DNA from: a virus
DNA: 20,196 nt
Reading direction: 5' to 3' (one strand)
Virus record (IMG/VR): IMGVR_UViG_3300038369_000234
Location: 1 to 20,196 of that record
Shown here: piece by piece, positions 1-6,195 of the stretch
How the letters are laid out: each line of letters opens with the position of its first letter
Position numbering within the stretch: the stretch's first letter is position 1
Program-made: the position numbers and the translations under genes
Notes under the pieces: generated by a model
Database searches by the model: none
The model's input: only the letters and a program-made list of their open reading frames with translations
Told to the model about the DNA's origin: nothing

Positions 1-528
1 AGTGGTACAACTACAACTGTTAACTCAACTACTGTTTCTATTGCAGACCCAGTTTTCGAAATTGGTGACGATAGTTCAGATGACAACCTAGATAGAGGTA
101 TTAAATTTAAGTACAACTCATCAGGTGCAAAAGTTGGTTTCTTCGGTTTCGATGATTCAACAGGAAAGTTCGTAGCACTAGGAGCTGCAACAGACTCATC
201 TTCAACTTTCTCAGGTACAGCACTTGATGCAGTATTTGGTGGAATCGAAGGTACTGGTCTTGCACTTTCAGGATCAATCACAAGCATAGACGGGTCTGCT
301 CCAACAGCAGGTCAAATCCTAATTGGTCACGGTTCAAACGGTGACTTTGCAAAAGGAACTCTAACTGCTGGTGAAGGTATCGATGTGACTAACGCAGATG
401 GAAGTATCACAATAGCTGGTGAAGATGCAACTACAACTAATAAAGGTATTGCAAGTTTTGCTTCTGCAAACTTCACTGTATCAAGTGGTGCCGTTACAAT
501 CACAGGCATAGATGGTGGAACATTTTAA
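1..528 (+). CDS. Tail-fibre-like virion protein, 3' fragment
   Basis: This is the C-terminal 175 residues of a gene whose 5' end lies outside the window; frame 1 is open from base 1 to a TAA. It is rich in Gly, Ser, Thr, Ala and Asp. It carries two modules I know from marine T4-like phage fibre and structural proteins: one around residues 8-60 (containing [15 protein letters not shown] and [13 protein letters not shown]) and one near the end containing [20 protein letters not shown]. These modules are usually in elongated, probably trimeric beta-rich fibres or virion decorations; the exact attachment site is unknown. The protein ends in IDGGTF, the same ending as the 77-aa protein at 1920-2153. 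A good Shine-Dalgarno for the next gene follows after 26 bases. The family call is from motif recognition only; receptor specificity cannot be told. Confidence 0.75.
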   Translation, partial: SGTTTTVNSTTVSIADPVFEIGDDSSDDNLDRGIKFKYNSSGAKVGFFGFDDSTGKFVALGAATDSSSTFSGTALDAVFGGIEGTGLALSGSITSIDGSAPTAGQILIGHGSNGDFAKGTLTAGEGIDVTNADGSITIAGEDATTTNKGIASFASANFTVSSGAVTITGIDGGTF

Positions 529-554
529 TTAATCATCTATAGGAGGAGATACCG

Positions 555-1379
555 ATGGCAACAGAGATTAAATTTAAAAGGAGTTCGACACAGAACGATC
601 TTCCCGCAGTAAGTGATCTTGCCCTAGGTGAGATTGCAATTAATACCTATCATGGTCGTGTTTACACGGAGAAAAATGATGGGTCGGCTGCAATTGTGGA
701 AGTCGGATCAGTCCCAGCTTCTCTAACAATCAATGATGCAATCACATTTCCAACAAGTGATGGTTCAAATGGACAAGCCTTAACTACAGACGGCTCAGGA
801 AACTTAAGTTTCTCAACCGTAGGTGGTACAGGTTTATCAGTTTTCACATATTCAATTACAGGTAATACAACTGCTATTACAGGTAATGATGATAACTCAA
901 ATTCTTTAACCTACACAGCAGGAAAAGAACAAGTTTATCTAAATGGTGTGAAACTAATTGCTGGTGGTACAGATTATACGACCACTAACTCCACAACTAT
1001 CACTCTCGCTGCAAATGCGATAAGTGGTGATGTCGTTCAGGTTCTTGCATATACAAGTGCAGACTTGGTACAAGGATACTATACGGCTTCAACATTTTCT
1101 GCAACAACGGCTGACCAAGTGTTATCTGCAAATGGCATTGCAAATAAAGCAATCAAATATGTCATTTGTGCAACTCACGCTTCTGCTGGAACACACGCTG
1201 CAGAGGTTTTATTAATCAACAATGGTTCTAACTCATACTTCGTCCAGTACGGTGATGTGTTTAGTTCCAGTTCGTTATTCTCGTTGAATTCAGATATTAA
1301 CTCAGGTAATATGAGACTTCTCGTAACACCAGTTAATACGAATACAACGATTGATACTTTCCAAATAAGACATTCATAG
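555..1379 (+). CDS. Fibre/decoration protein with Mtd-like N-terminal domain
   Basis: 274 aa; the ATG is preceded by a strong ribosome site (AGGAGGAG, 541-548). Three parts can be seen. Residues 1-50 (KRSSTQNDLP, then LALGEIAIN and GRVYTEKNDGS) match the short beta domain at the N terminus of the major tropism determinant and many marine phage structural proteins. Residues 115-168 (GKEQVYLNGVKL, GTDYTT, SGDVVQVLAY) are a common phage fibre beta module. Residues 181-274 are homologous by eye to the C-terminal two thirds of the next protein (1391-1801): shared features are KYV/RYIV, an E-LLI/E-IMLI strand, QYG, a DI-SG segment, a VRL-type strand and TP. It is likely a virion surface protein. 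No signal peptide or membrane segment is evident. Function at the level of receptor or location is inference. Confidence 0.72.
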   Translation: MATEIKFKRSSTQNDLPAVSDLALGEIAINTYHGRVYTEKNDGSAAIVEVGSVPASLTINDAITFPTSDGSNGQALTTDGSGNLSFSTVGGTGLSVFTYSITGNTTAITGNDDNSNSLTYTAGKEQVYLNGVKLIAGGTDYTTTNSTTITLAANAISGDVVQVLAYTSADLVQGYYTASTFSATTADQVLSANGIANKAIKYVICATHASAGTHAAEVLLINNGSNSYFVQYGDVFSSSSLFSLNSDINSGNMRLLVTPVNTNTTIDTFQIRHS

Positions 1380-1390
1380 GAGGATGAGTA

Positions 1391-1801
1391 ATGGCTATAA
1401 GTAAATCATTTAAACTTGCAGAACTGATCCGACATATCGAATATGATTCGACAGACGATGTAATCAAAACAAGTAAAAAGACAGAGGATAAAAACAAAAA
1501 GAGAGGTTCAGAAACAAAAACTTCTACAGATGTATTTAATCTCGATACTTTTGCACATGCAACCTACAGGGCTGCAAGATATATCGTTGCAATGTCTAAA
1601 GGAACAGATTTCCATTCAACGGAAATCATGTTGATTCATGATGGAACTACGGTTTCATTAACTCAATATGGTGTTTTGCAAGATGCAACACTTGCCACAT
1701 TTGATGCAGACATCAGTGGTGCAAATGTTAGACTTAGATGCACACCAGCTTCGGCAGACTCGACAGTAATCAAGTTTGACCGAACATTGGTTGATGCATA
1801 G
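1391..1801 (+). CDS. Small virion structural protein sharing the C-terminal domain of its upstream neighbour
   Basis: 136 aa; the ATG lies 11 bases after the upstream stop and follows AGGAGG (1379-1384). Residues 1-46 are hydrophilic and Lys/Thr/Asp rich (TSKKTEDKNKKRGSETKT) and look disordered or like a linker. Residues 47-136 form a compact beta-rich domain paralogous to residues 181-274 of the preceding gene, with RAARYIVAM, STEIMLIHDG, TQYG, FDADISGANVRLRCTP and a final hydrophobic strand. I have seen this domain in cyanophage-type structural proteins, but no biochemical role is known to me. It is the last gene before a strong terminator, so it closes a transcription unit. It may be a free-standing decoration or fibre-tip domain; that is inference. 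Confidence 0.68.
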   Translation: MAISKSFKLAELIRHIEYDSTDDVIKTSKKTEDKNKKRGSETKTSTDVFNLDTFAHATYRAARYIVAMSKGTDFHSTEIMLIHDGTTVSLTQYGVLQDATLATFDADISGANVRLRCTPASADSTVIKFDRTLVDA

Positions 1802-1820
1802 GAGAAACTAAACTCGAATT

Positions 1821-1850
1821 AAAGGGGGTGTATGCCCCCTTTTCTTTTTC
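1821..1850 (+). terminator. Rho-independent terminator
   Basis: A perfect 8-bp stem (AAAGGGGG at 1821-1828 and CCCCCTTT at 1835-1842) closes a 6-base loop, TGTATG, and is followed by a T-rich tract to 1850. It sits 20 bases after the stop of the 136-aa gene and before a late promoter, separating two transcription units. It is the only convincing terminator I see in the window. Confidence 0.9.
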
Positions 1851-1868
1851 TTTTGGACACTCCAGTCT

Positions 1869-1876
1869 TATAAATA
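1869..1876 (+). promoter_or_regulatory. T4-type late promoter (TATAAATA)
   Basis: An exact match to the T4 late promoter -10 element, just after the terminator. By the T4 spacing (element at about -13 to -6), transcription would start near 1882, leaving a leader of about 38 bases with a CGGAGA ribosome site before the ATG at 1920. It would drive the 77-aa and 759-aa fibre genes and probably the repeat proteins downstream. In T4 this element is read by host RNA polymerase with gp55/gp33 and the gp45 clamp. Confidence 0.85.
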
Positions 1877-1919
1877 ATCCTATACATTCTTAAACTTTTA
1901 TTTTAGGACACGGAGAAAC

Positions 1920-2153
1920 ATGGCAGATACAAAGAATTTTAGAGTAGAGCATGGAATAAACATTGGAACTACCGAAGTCGTAAATTCAAGTGGGAAGGTA
2001 CAAGCCTCAGCAGTATCTACATTAGACTCAGACGACATTACGGAGGGTTCGTCTAATACCTACTTCACGACAACAAGGGTTAACAACCATCTTGCAGATG
2101 CTTCCTCGGCAAAAACTATTAATAATGCCACAATTGACGGAGGAACCTTTTAA
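1920..2153 (+). CDS. Mini tail-fibre-like protein (77 aa)
   Basis: 77 aa, ATG with GGAG at about -9 and its own late promoter. Residues 1-28 (MADTKNFRVEHGINIGTTEV, then VNSSG) are paralogous to the first 28 residues of the following 759-aa fibre, and this block is a frequent N terminus of marine T4-like fibre proteins, probably an attachment segment. Residues 35-58 (LDSDDITEGSSNTYFTTTRV) match a module at residues 506-528 of the same 759-aa protein. The last residues, IDGGTF, match the end of the fragment at 1-528. So the gene is a head and a tail with the middle missing. Its TAA overlaps the next ATG (TAATG), implying translational coupling. It may be a genuine short fibre or adaptor, or a remnant of a deleted fibre gene; the intact promoter and ribosome site favour expression. 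Confidence 0.65.
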   Translation: MADTKNFRVEHGINIGTTEVVNSSGKVQASAVSTLDSDDITEGSSNTYFTTTRVNNHLADASSAKTINNATIDGGTF

Positions 2154-4432
2154 TGGCAGCCCAAAACTTTAAAATCAAAAACGGATTGACGGTAGGAACA
2201 ACCGAAGTTATTGATAGCTCAGGAGACTTAACGAGTGCAGCTTTTGGAACTGCAGCTCTTGAGGCAATCGATGACCAAGTAAATACACTCTTAACAGCAG
2301 GAACAGGAATGTCATTATCATATGATGACTCTGCTGGAACACTTACAATTAACGGACAAGTTGGTGATATCATTGGTGTCACCGCGGGAGACGGACTTTC
2401 AGGTGGAGGAACAAGTGGAACAGTATCACTTGCCGTAGACCTAAACGAATTAACAGCTGCATCAGTAGATATTGCAAACGATAGTATTGCAATTATAGAT
2501 GCATCAGACAACAGTTCTAAAAAAGAATCATTAGCAGACATTGCAACTGCAATGGCTGGAACAGGTATTACTGCAACTAACGGTGTTCTTTCTACAACAG
2601 TAGGTGATATTACATCGGTTGTTGCTGGAACAAACTTAAGTGGTGGTGGAACATCAGGAGATGTCACACTTAATGCAGAACAAAAATTAAACAATACAAC
2701 TGCACCATATTACCATAATGTAGTGGTGACAGTTAGTGGTGGTAAGTTCTTATTTGATGGACAGACTTCATCTCAAGAATTAAGACTTATGCCTTCTATA
2801 GTATACAGATTCGATCAATCAGACAGTTCAAACTCAAACCATCCATTAAGATTTTCTGAGACAGATGGTGGTTCAGAAATGTCAGATGGTTACACAATTT
2901 ATAACAAAGTAGGTACACCAGGCTCAAGTGGTGCATATACAGAAGTTGCATTTGACCAAGAAGCACCTCAAGTTATGTACTTCTACTGTTCAAATCACAG
3001 TGGAATGGGTAACTCAGTTGCACTTGGAAGTGGAGACATAGCAGGAGTTACTGCTGGAGACGGTCTCTCAGGTGGTGGTACATCAGGAACAGTAACACTA
3101 TCACTAAACAGTTCAGTAGCAGGAGATGGTCTTGCACATTCAAGTGGTGTATTATCTCTAGACTTAAATGAATTAACTGCAGCCACAGTCGATGTAGCTG
3201 CAGACAGTGTTCCAATTATTGACGGTACTGCAACTAGAAAAGAAAGTATTGCAGATATAGTAACTGCAGTTGCTGGAGATGGTTTATCTGCATCCAGTGG
3301 TGTTCTTGCAGTTGGTGTCGATGATAGTTCAATAGAAACAAATTCCGATGCATTAAGAGTTAAAGCATCAGGTGTTACAAATGCAATGTTGGCTGGATCA
3401 ATTGCAAATGCAAAACTAGCAAACAGTGCAGTTACAGTCACAGCGGGTGACGGTTTATCAGGTGGTGGATCAGTATCACTTGGTGGTTCCGTATCTCTTG
3501 CAGTTGGTGTAGATGACAGTTCAATAGAAACAGACTCAGATCAATTACAAGTTAAAGCAGGTGGTATCACAAATGCAATGTTAGCTGGTTCAATCACAAA
3601 TGCAAAATTAGCTAATTCAACTATTACAATCGCAGGAGCTTCTACTGCATTAGGTGGAACTGTACTTGCAGACACCGATGCGTTATCAGAAGGTTCTTCA
3701 AACTTATATTATACAAACGAAAGAGTTGACGATAGAGTTGCAGCTCTCATAGTTGGTGGTTCAAATATCACTGCAACTTATGATGATGCAGCGGGAACAT
3801 TAACACTTGCTGGTTCGGCTGCATATGCAGATGCCGATGCAAGACAAGCGATATCAGTCACAGATAATGGTGGAGATGGATCACTTGCATACAATAACTC
3901 TACAGGTGTTATTACATATAACGGCCCAAATGCATCAGAGGTGAGAACTCATTTCTCAGGTGGAACTGGTGTTACTATCAGTTCAGGTGAAGTTGCTATC
4001 GGTCAGGCAGTTGCAACAAACAGTAATGTTCAGTTTGCAAACTTAACACTTTCAGGTAACTTAACAGTTAATGGAACAACAACTACAGTATCATCAACAA
4101 ACTCTGTAATTGCAGATGCATTGATAGAATTAGGAAATGGAACATCAGGTTCACCTTCTAACGATGCTGGTTTTGTAATTGAAAGAGGAAGTTCTGACAA
4201 TGTATTTATTGGTTGGGACGAGAGTGCAGATGCAGTCACATTCGGTACAGGTTCATTTACAGGTGCATCAACAGGTAACTTAACTATCACACCGAGTGCA
4301 GTAAATACAGGTGCATTAACAATAACAAACGCAACAAATAGTGGTGGTACAGCAAGAAATGTATATCAATCGACTTCTGCTCCGACAGGATCAGATGGTG
4401 CGGTTGGTGACTTATGGATTTTATACTCATAA
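2153..4432 (+). CDS. Large modular tail fibre with cupredoxin-like insert
   Basis: 759 aa; ATG overlaps the upstream stop, with GGAGGA (2139-2144) as ribosome site. Residues 1-30 are the fibre N-terminal block. Most of the rest is Gly/Ser/Thr/Ala repeats: AGDGLSGGGTSGT-type units at about 78, 158, 301 and 431; two copies of DLNELTAA modules (96 and 337); two copies of a GVDDSSIET to NAKLANS module (388-427 and 452-491); SEGSSNLYYTNERVDDRV at 511-528; and NVQFANLTLSGNLTVNGTTT at 625-644. Residues 184-290 are different: a beta-domain with His230 (NHPLRF) and CSNHSGM at 279-285, resembling a type 1 copper site. The last 20 residues (SAPTGSDGAVGDLWILYS) are a common fibre terminus. Inferred role: long surface fibre, probably trimeric, for host recognition. 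The repeats could recombine with neighbours, consistent with the mosaic look. Confidence 0.78.
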   Translation: MAAQNFKIKNGLTVGTTEVIDSSGDLTSAAFGTAALEAIDDQVNTLLTAGTGMSLSYDDSAGTLTINGQVGDIIGVTAGDGLSGGGTSGTVSLAVDLNELTAASVDIANDSIAIIDASDNSSKKESLADIATAMAGTGITATNGVLSTTVGDITSVVAGTNLSGGGTSGDVTLNAEQKLNNTTAPYYHNVVVTVSGGKFLFDGQTSSQELRLMPSIVYRFDQSDSSNSNHPLRFSETDGGSEMSDGYTIYNKVGTPGSSGAYTEVAFDQEAPQVMYFYCSNHSGMGNSVALGSGDIAGVTAGDGLSGGGTSGTVTLSLNSSVAGDGLAHSSGVLSLDLNELTAATVDVAADSVPIIDGTATRKESIADIVTAVAGDGLSASSGVLAVGVDDSSIETNSDALRVKASGVTNAMLAGSIANAKLANSAVTVTAGDGLSGGGSVSLGGSVSLAVGVDDSSIETDSDQLQVKAGGITNAMLAGSITNAKLANSTITIAGASTALGGTVLADTDALSEGSSNLYYTNERVDDRVAALIVGGSNITATYDDAAGTLTLAGSAAYADADARQAISVTDNGGDGSLAYNNSTGVITYNGPNASEVRTHFSGGTGVTISSGEVAIGQAVATNSNVQFANLTLSGNLTVNGTTTTVSSTNSVIADALIELGNGTSGSPSNDAGFVIERGSSDNVFIGWDESADAVTFGTGSFTGASTGNLTITPSAVNTGALTITNATNSGGTARNVYQSTSAPTGSDGAVGDLWILYS
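2702..3022 (+). other. Cupredoxin-like domain inside the fibre gene
   Basis: This in-frame segment (residues 184-290) interrupts two copies of the AGDGLSGGGTSGT repeat region. It has hydrophobic strands (NVVVTVSGGKFLFDG, PSIVYRF), then NHPLRF with His230, and APQVMYFYCSNHSGMG with Cys279, His282 and Met285. The C-x2-H-x2-M spacing is that of amicyanin, and a preceding His about 50 residues upstream fits the fourth ligand of a type 1 copper centre. The ligands are seen directly; the fold and copper binding are inferred. Confidence 0.6.
3314..3625 (+). repeat. Duplicated 40-residue fibre module
   Basis: Residues 388-427 (3314-3433) and 452-491 (3506-3625) of the 759-aa fibre are near copies: both start GVDDSSIET, share SD-L-VKA-G-TNAMLAGSI, and end NAKLANS. 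The start-to-start distance is 64 residues. The DNA copies differ at synonymous sites, so the duplication is not recent. Confidence 0.8.
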
Positions 4433-4450
4433 TTGAGTTAGTGAGGATAT

Positions 4451-5377
4451 ATGGCGTCAGGTTCACAGAAGGTTAAAACCCCTACTGGGTGGAATGCAAC
4501 CCAAGGTGCTTGGGTTAAAACAGCTTCATCCACATGGAAGGCAGTTGACCAAATTTACATAAAGACAGGCCCTGCAACATGGAATAATGCGTCAGGTCAA
4601 GAGGCAACGCAAATTCCATATCCTTACATTGCAAATGCTCAGAACCCTGTAATTAGACAAACAATTGTATCATATCCTTATATTGCAAATGCACAGGAAC
4701 CTAATATAAGGAATAGACAAAATCCTTACCCATACATTGCAAATGGACAGGAACCGAATATAAGAGATGCAAGGCAACCTGCTACATATCAACACAGGTC
4801 ACCTTTTACATACGATCATAGAAGTCCTACGACATATAGTTTCAGGTCTCCATCTACTTATCAGAATCCAGTGTCAGCACAGGAACCAAACATAAGAGAT
4901 GCAAGGCAGCCTGGAACTTATCAGTTTAGGTCTCCGTCTACCTATCAGTTTAGGTCTCCATCGACTTATGACCATAGGTCACCTTTTACATATAGAAGTC
5001 CAGTATCAGCACAGGAACCTAATATCAGGAGTTCTCAACAACCAAATATCAGGTCTGCTCAAGAGCCTAATATCAGAAACAATCAGGCACCGTTCACTTA
5101 TAATTATAGGTCACCATTTACATATAGAAACCCTGTAAATGCTCGACAGCCTAATATAAGAAGTTTCCAGTCACCGTTTACATATCCTGCTAACGCAAGA
5201 CAACCAGCAACCTATCAGGCACCTGCGAGGCAACCTTTTATTGCACAGGGAAGAAACCCGTTTACATATCAGGCACCTGCTAGACAACCTAATAATGCAT
5301 CTTATCAGTCACCTTATCAATATCAGGCAAGGGTGCCAGTTCAGTTGCCAGGCGGAGGGTCTCCACAGATTAAATAA
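4451..5377 (+). CDS. Pro/Tyr/Asn/Arg octapeptide-repeat protein with Trp-rich head
   Basis: 308 aa; ATG follows GTGAGGA (4441-4447), 18 bases after the fibre stop. Residues 1-48 form a small head with regularly spaced Trp and Lys (TGW, AWVKTASSTW, YIKTGPATW), a pattern met in phage fibre or baseplate-associated proteins. Residues 56-300 are low-complexity: octads with consensus x-x-[RQ]-[SQEN]-P-[FSN]-[TI]-[YR], such as DHRSPFTY, QFRSPSTY, SSQQPNIR and SAQEPNIR, with periodic 4-residue insertions of the RNPV or RSPV kind. All 37 prolines in 56-300 are at even residue numbers. The repeat has no Cys, Met, Trp or Lys and almost no Leu. It ends PGGGSPQIK. I do not recognise a named family. An extended beta-type or fibrous virion component is the likely role, judged from location and composition only. 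Confidence 0.72.
   Translation: MASGSQKVKTPTGWNATQGAWVKTASSTWKAVDQIYIKTGPATWNNASGQEATQIPYPYIANAQNPVIRQTIVSYPYIANAQEPNIRNRQNPYPYIANGQEPNIRDARQPATYQHRSPFTYDHRSPTTYSFRSPSTYQNPVSAQEPNIRDARQPGTYQFRSPSTYQFRSPSTYDHRSPFTYRSPVSAQEPNIRSSQQPNIRSAQEPNIRNNQAPFTYNYRSPFTYRNPVNARQPNIRSFQSPFTYPANARQPATYQAPARQPFIAQGRNPFTYQAPARQPNNASYQSPYQYQARVPVQLPGGGSPQIK
4616..5350 (+). repeat. Degenerate 24-bp (octapeptide) repeat array, first copy
   Basis: This encodes residues 56-300 of the 308-aa protein. Proline codons recur every 24 bp in runs, with 18+18 bp steps at RNPV-type junctions and a few 12-bp steps near the end. Units diverge at synonymous sites (for example AGGTCACC versus AGAAGTCC for R-S-P), so protein sequence rather than DNA sequence seems conserved. 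The period is a multiple of three, which explains the long open shadow frames here. Confidence 0.85.
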
Positions 5378-5379
5378 TT

Positions 5380-6174
5380 ATGCCACAAGCACCGTACATA
5401 GGACAAGCAAGACAACCAGTTCCGTTCACATTTCAGAACCCGTTTACATATCCTGCGAACGCGAGGCAGCCGTTTACTTATAACGCACAGAATCCGTTTA
5501 CTTATCCTGCGAACTATCAGAATCCGTTCACATATCAGACACCAGCTCGACAACCGAACACATATAACTACAGGTCACCGTTTACATATAGGAATCCTGT
5601 AAATGGTCGAGAGCCTAATATTAGGAATGCAAGGCAACCTTCTACTTATAACTATAGGTCACCGTTTACTTACAACTACAGATCACCTTTTACTTACAAC
5701 TATAGATCACCGTTTACCTATAGAAATCCAGTATCAGCACAGGAACCTAACATTAGAAATAATCAACAGCCTACGATTAAGAATAATCAACAGCCTACGA
5801 TTAAGAACAACCAAACACCATTCACATATGCCTATAGATCACCATTCACCTATAGAAATCCAGTGAATGCACAGGAACCTAATATTAGAAACCAACAAGA
5901 ACCTAATATTAGAGACGCACAACAACCTAATATAAGAGACAATCAGACTCCGTTTACCTACGATCATAGATCACCGTTTACATATGCAAGACAAGGACAG
6001 ACACCTGATACCTATTCATATAGAAGTCCATCAACATATCAGGTGATTGCAAATACGCAGAACCCATATAATCATAGAAGTCCTTCTACATATGCAAGAC
6101 AGGGAAGAACTCCTGAACCTAGATGGGATGGTGCAGCTCAACAACAGTGGCCAGGGACTCCAATCACCTCATAA
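5380..6174 (+). CDS. Second Pro/Tyr/Asn/Arg octapeptide-repeat protein, no head domain
   Basis: 264 aa, in a different frame and 2 bases after the stop of the 308-aa paralogue. It lacks the Trp-rich head and enters the repeat almost at once (QAPYIGQARQP). Repeat units include NYRSPFTY (three in a row at 91-114 counting the YRSPFTYN register), NNQQPTIK twice, DAQQPNIR and NQQEPNIR, with RNPV spacers. All 36 prolines from residue 5 to 247 fall on odd positions. The tail (TPEPRWDGAAQQQWPGTPITS, from 244) departs from the repeat. There is no proper Shine-Dalgarno near the ATG; a GGAGGG lies 21 bases upstream, so translation probably depends on coupling to the upstream gene. It may be a partner subunit of the 308-aa protein or a tandem duplicate that lost its head. 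No known family recognised. Confidence 0.7.
   Translation: MPQAPYIGQARQPVPFTFQNPFTYPANARQPFTYNAQNPFTYPANYQNPFTYQTPARQPNTYNYRSPFTYRNPVNGREPNIRNARQPSTYNYRSPFTYNYRSPFTYNYRSPFTYRNPVSAQEPNIRNNQQPTIKNNQQPTIKNNQTPFTYAYRSPFTYRNPVNAQEPNIRNQQEPNIRDAQQPNIRDNQTPFTYDHRSPFTYARQGQTPDTYSYRSPSTYQVIANTQNPYNHRSPSTYARQGRTPEPRWDGAAQQQWPGTPITS
5392..6120 (+). repeat. Degenerate 24-bp (octapeptide) repeat array, second copy
   Basis: This encodes residues 5-247 of the 264-aa protein. Proline steps are 12, 18 and 24 bp at the start, then regular blocks of four 24-bp steps followed by two 18-bp steps (prolines 79-155), loosening after residue 199. Near-identical neighbouring units occur, for example the two NNQQPTIK copies at about 5761-5808, which suggests recent local duplication. 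Confidence 0.85.
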
Positions 6175-6182
6175 TTTAACCC

Positions 6183-6190
6183 ACTAAATA
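6183..6190 (+). promoter_or_regulatory. Possible late promoter (ACTAAATA), leaderless spacing
   Basis: The core TAAATA matches the T4-type late element but the first two bases do not. It ends exactly 5 bases before the ATG at 6196, the same spacing as at 10665 and 19397, so the predicted +1 is the A of the start codon. No Shine-Dalgarno is present in the 21 bases between the previous stop and this ATG. Confidence 0.5.
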
Positions 6191-6195
6191 CAAGT

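Noticed and set aside
555-704. Diversity-generating retroelement suggested by the Mtd-like N-terminal domain
   Set aside because: No reverse transcriptase, template repeat or variable repeat is seen; this N-terminal domain is widespread in phage fibres without such elements.
2130-2160. Programmed -1 frameshift joining the 77-aa and 759-aa proteins
   Set aside because: No X-XXY-YYZ slippery heptamer in the right register; both proteins start with the same N-terminal block, so TAATG coupling is the simpler reading.
327-4290. Long minus-strand frames in the fibre genes (327-509, 662-847, 2119-2694, 2995-3441, 4030-4290)
   Set aside because: They lie opposite strongly coding Gly/Ser/Thr-rich fibre genes, have Val/Pro/Ser-rich products with no recognisable domain and no ribosome sites.
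5369-5376. ATTAAATA just upstream of the second repeat protein
   Set aside because: It is made by the last codons and stop of the 308-aa gene, and its 3-base distance to the ATG does not match the 5-base spacing of the other sites.
4899-5866. Extra plus-strand frames in the repeat genes (4899-5138, 5241-5483, 5603-5866) and the minus frame 5341-5553
   Set aside because: The 24-bp repeat keeps alternative frames open by periodicity; their products are the same repeat read out of frame.
4616-6120. CRISPR-like or minisatellite array
   Set aside because: Units are codon-periodic and diverge at synonymous sites, with no unique spacers; they are protein repeats.
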